Source: Planctomycetota bacterium
GTDB lineage: Bacteria > Planctomycetota > MHYJ01 > JACPRB01
Assembly: GCA_023261405.1 (NCBI GenBank)
Contig: JAHFOZ010000224.1
Location: 1,677-8,446, forward strand
Length of the DNA stretch: 6,770 nucleotides
Direction of reading: 5' to 3'
Of the stretch, positions 5,034 through 6,770 are shown piece after piece (the first letter of the stretch is position 1; each line of letters opens with the position of its first letter). The notes below the pieces were generated by a model. It made no database searches. It had not been told where the DNA came from and was given only the letters and a program-made list of their open reading frames with translations. The translations under genes and the position numbers were made by a program.

Positions 5034-5878
5034 GGCTTCTCCCTCGTCAGGGGGCCCTCGGATTCCCCGTAAATGAACTGCTTCACGAGAGGGTCGTCGC
5101 ACGCGCGGAACTCGGCGGGCGTCCCCAGCTTGATGATGTTCCCCTTCAGCAACATGGCAATCCGGTTGGAGACTCGGAAGGCGCTGGACATGTCGTGCGT
5201 GACGAGAATAGAGGTGACTCCGAGCTTCTTCTGCATGTCGAGGATGAGGTCGTTGATCGTGGATCCGATGACAGGGTCGAGGCCGGCGGTGGGCTCGTCA
5301 TAGAGGATGATCTCGGGGCTTCGTACGATCGCCCGCGCCAGCCCCGCGCGTTTCTTCATTCCCCCCGAGATTTCGGAGGGCATCTTGTGCGCGGCGTCCC
5401 CGAGGCTCACGAGGTCCAGCTTCTCCTGGACGCGTCGGCGGATCTCGGCTTCCGGGAGGCGCTCGTGCTCCCTTAGGGGCAGGGCCACGTTTTCGAAGAC
5501 GGACATGGAGTTCAGCAGGGCGGCGCCTTGGAAGAGGAACCCGAGCTTGCGGCGCGCCTGTTCCAATTCGCCGTTCCGCGCGTGGGTGACGTTGATCCCG
5601 TCCACGAGGATGTGCCCCGCGTCGGGCTTGAGCAGCCCCACGATGTGCTTGAGCGTGACGCTCTTGCCCGCGCCGGAGCCCCCGATGATGCAGAGCGTTT
5701 CCCCCTTGAGCACCGTGAGGTTCACCCCGTCGAGCACCGTGCGGCCTCCCAGGGCCTTGGTCAACCCGCAGAGTTCGATCGCTGTCGGGGACATGAGGGC
5801 CCGGTAGCTCGTGGGAGCGCTATGCTCGACGTGCGGCGTCTCGTCCTGGAAATCCACGTCTTGTACTATAGCATCCAT
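5030..5878 (-). CDS. mlaF: Mla-type lipid ABC transporter ATPase MlaF
   Basis: Cytoplasmic ATPase that powers lipid movement through MlaE. With the start at 5878 it is 282 aa (E. coli MlaF 269). Walker A GGSGAGKS is at 66-73, the Q-loop at Q117 (GFLFQGAAL), the signature SGGMKKR at 171-177, Walker B IILYDEPTAGLD at 190-201 and the H-loop at H228 (VTHDMSSAFRVSNRIA). The motifs FENVALPLREH (128-138) and MPSEISGGM (166-174) are typical of the MlaF/Ttg2A group. The C terminus ends KQFIYGESEGPL plus a short tail. The start is uncertain: ATG 5878 overlaps the mlaE end by 13 bases and adds an acidic stretch of 28 residues; ATG 5794 (254 aa) fits homologues better but leaves a 71-nt gap. Neither has an SD. 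Its stop overlaps mlaD by ATGA. Confidence 0.95.
   Translation of the reverse strand: MDAIVQDVDFQDETPHVEHSAPTSYRALMSPTAIELCGLTKALGGRTVLDGVNLTVLKGETLCIIGGSGAGKSVTLKHIVGLLKPDAGHILVDGINVTHARNGELEQARRKLGFLFQGAALLNSMSVFENVALPLREHERLPEAEIRRRVQEKLDLVSLGDAAHKMPSEISGGMKKRAGLARAIVRSPEIILYDEPTAGLDPVIGSTINDLILDMQKKLGVTSILVTHDMSSAFRVSNRIAMLLKGNIIKLGTPAEFRACDDPLVKQFIYGESEGPLTREKP
5039..5045 (-). promoter_or_regulatory. Ribosome-binding site fixing the mlaD start
   Basis: On the minus strand GAGGGAG ends 5 nt before the ATG at 5033. It lies within the last codons of mlaF and supports starting mlaD at the ATGA overlap, so that the anchor helix sits at the N terminus, rather than 23 codons upstream at 5102. 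Confidence 0.7.
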
Positions 5879-6633
5879 GAGAGGAGATAATCGAAGACCA
5901 GGATGAAAATGAAGCTGACCACCACCGCGCGGAGCGTCGCCTGGCCCACGCCCTCCGCCCCGTAGCCCGTGCGGAGCCCCTGGCTGCACGAGACCGTGGC
6001 GACCGTGAGGCCGAAGACGAACGCCTTCAGCAGGCCCCCGTAAATGTCCGCGAGTTTCAGCGCATCCCGGGCGTTCTCCAGGAAGATTTTCGTGTCCACA
6101 TTGAATTTGGCGCTAGCGACCAGCGCGCCGCCAAGGATCCCGATGAGGTCCGCATAGATCGTCAGCACCACGCCGGCGACGGAGAGCGCAAGGACCCGCG
6201 GCAGCACCAGGTAGTAGACGGGGTCGATCGACATGACCTCGAGCGCATCCACCTCTTCCGAGACCTTCATGGTCCCGATCTCCGCCGCGTACGTGCAGCC
6301 CACGAGGCCGGCCAGCGCAAGGGCGGTGAACACGGGGCCCATCTCCCGGCACATTCCCACCGAGACGATGAACCCGAGGGTCCCCTCCTGCCCGTAGTCG
6401 CGGAGCACCTTGCCGGTCTGAAGCGACACGATCATCCCCGTGAACAGGGCCACGATGAAGACCACGGGGAAGCTGCCGAGGGTGCATACGATCAGGTGGT
6501 GGAACGTCTCACGCTTCTTGTGAGAAAGCCGGGGGATTACGCCCGCTGTGCGGAGGAGCAGGTCGAGGGTGTAGCCCGCGCCGAGGCAGGATTCCTCGAA
6601 CCACATCTGGGCCTTGGAGATCGGCGCGAACAT
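5866..6633 (-). CDS. mlaE: Mla-type lipid ABC transporter permease MlaE
   Basis: Integral inner-membrane permease that forms the lipid path between MlaF and MlaD. At 255 aa it is of usual family length (E. coli MlaE 260). Hydrophobic segments are near residues 47-70, 86-115 (split), 143-172, 199-216 and 233-254; the N-terminal ~40 residues form the amphipathic elbow-helix region. The family signature is clear: CREMGPVFTALALAG (95-109), AAEIGTMKVSEEVDALEVM (116-134) and LVLPRVLA (142-149). In most relatives the AG of the first motif is followed by Arg (AGR); here it is Leu (L110). The start ATG shares one base with the nadD stop (TGATG), and a G-rich AAAGGGG lies about 11 nt upstream. The end overlaps the chosen mlaF start by 13 bases, so the genes are transcribed together. 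Confidence 0.96.
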   Translation of the reverse strand: MFAPISKAQMWFEESCLGAGYTLDLLLRTAGVIPRLSHKKRETFHHLIVCTLGSFPVVFIVALFTGMIVSLQTGKVLRDYGQEGTLGFIVSVGMCREMGPVFTALALAGLVGCTYAAEIGTMKVSEEVDALEVMSIDPVYYLVLPRVLALSVAGVVLTIYADLIGILGGALVASAKFNVDTKIFLENARDALKLADIYGGLLKAFVFGLTVATVSCSQGLRTGYGAEGVGQATLRAVVVSFIFILVFDYLLSWML

Positions 6634-6770
6634 CAGAGATACAGCCCCTTTCGTCGGATGTAGCGTTCCACCGCATCCGGCACAAGGTACCGGATCGACA
6701 GCCCCCTCCGGACCCGCTGACGGATCTCGGTGCTGGAGATGTCGAGCGGAGGGACATCCACTATATGTTC
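6633..6770 (-). CDS. nadD: Nicotinate-nucleotide adenylyltransferase NadD (C-terminal 45 residues only)
   Basis: Only the C-terminal end is inside the window; the start lies beyond base 6770. NadD joins nicotinate mononucleotide and ATP to give deamido-NAD in the NAD pathway. The 45 visible residues contain the family's closing signature: DISSTEIRQRVRRGLSI at 10-26 (ISSTxIR is the nucleotide-binding (S/T)xxxR-type motif), YLVPDAVERYIRRKGLY at 28-44. The TGA at 6635-6633 overlaps the mlaE ATG by one base (TGATG), so nadD and mlaE are translationally coupled. Linkage of NAD synthesis with lipid transport is probably just operon packing. Confidence 0.93.
   Translation of the reverse strand, partial: EHIVDVPPLDISSTEIRQRVRRGLSIRYLVPDAVERYIRRKGLYL

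Noticed and set aside
5034..5102. Extended mlaD start at 5102
   Set aside because: The added residues are out-of-frame mlaF sequence and would bury the membrane anchor; 5033 has an SD and an ATGA overlap.
5879..5989. Extended mlaF start at 5989
   Set aside because: Would overlap mlaE by 124 bases and gives Gly/Pro/Arg-rich shadow sequence.
6509..6757. Minus-strand frame of 82 codons over the mlaE start
   Set aside because: Out-of-frame shadow; the correct frame of 6633-6770 gives the NadD C terminus.
1..6770. tRNA, rRNA, CRISPR, insertion sequences, attachment sites, FMN riboswitch
   Set aside because: No cloverleaf, regular spacer-repeat pattern, transposase or terminal repeats were seen, and the riboflavin gene has no upstream leader of its own in which a riboswitch could sit.

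Overview
This window reads as a gene-dense, high-GC chromosomal core region of a diderm bacterium (GC estimated by eye at a little over 60%, with G/C-ending codons). Every gene can be placed in a broad family, and nothing looks like a phage, IS element, CRISPR array or defence island. The diderm assignment rests on a lipid-transport operon (MlaE-MlaF-MlaD) whose MlaD appears to reach the outer membrane. The phylum cannot be fixed. The divergent RuvB and the barrel-type MlaD point away from the Enterobacteria, towards deltaproteobacterial, planctomycetal or other poorly sampled lineages.

Layout. (1) Bases 1-1111, minus strand: a cyclic-nucleotide-binding-domain protein is followed one base later by riboflavin synthase, which runs off the left edge. 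(2) Bases 1112-1231: a divergent intergenic region with a good sigma70-type promoter for trmD, a possible SD-occluding hairpin in the trmD leader, and a separate SD-hairpin-AUG arrangement in front of the cyclic-nucleotide gene. (3) Bases 1232-2399, plus strand: trmD and rplS (tRNA m1G37 methyltransferase and ribosomal protein L19), the tail end of the usual rpsP-rimM-trmD-rplS cluster but here with no rpsP or rimM. (4) Bases 2418-3455, plus strand: ruvB with its own promoter, placed so that its mRNA would be nearly leaderless. (5) Bases 3456-6770, minus strand: an operon nadD (partial) - mlaE - mlaF - mlaD whose genes overlap by 1, 13 and 4 bases. It ends stop-to-stop against ruvB with no intervening base.

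How the genes work together. MlaE (permease) and MlaF (ATPase) form an inner-membrane ABC transporter. MlaD is its substrate-binding MCE subunit and here carries a long helical stalk of 41-residue repeats and a C-terminal beta-rich, probably outer-membrane domain. That would make a self-contained trans-envelope phospholipid conduit without MlaA, MlaB or MlaC. The remaining genes are housekeeping: NAD synthesis, flavin synthesis, decoding fidelity, ribosome assembly and recombination.

The observations most worth a second look are the bridge-type MlaD, the diverged RuvA-contact hairpin of RuvB, leaderless ruvB, the SD-hairpin-AUG start of the cyclic-nucleotide gene, the trmD leader hairpin, and an Asp-to-Glu change at the catalytic-base position of TrmD. 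No wholly new system is evident.
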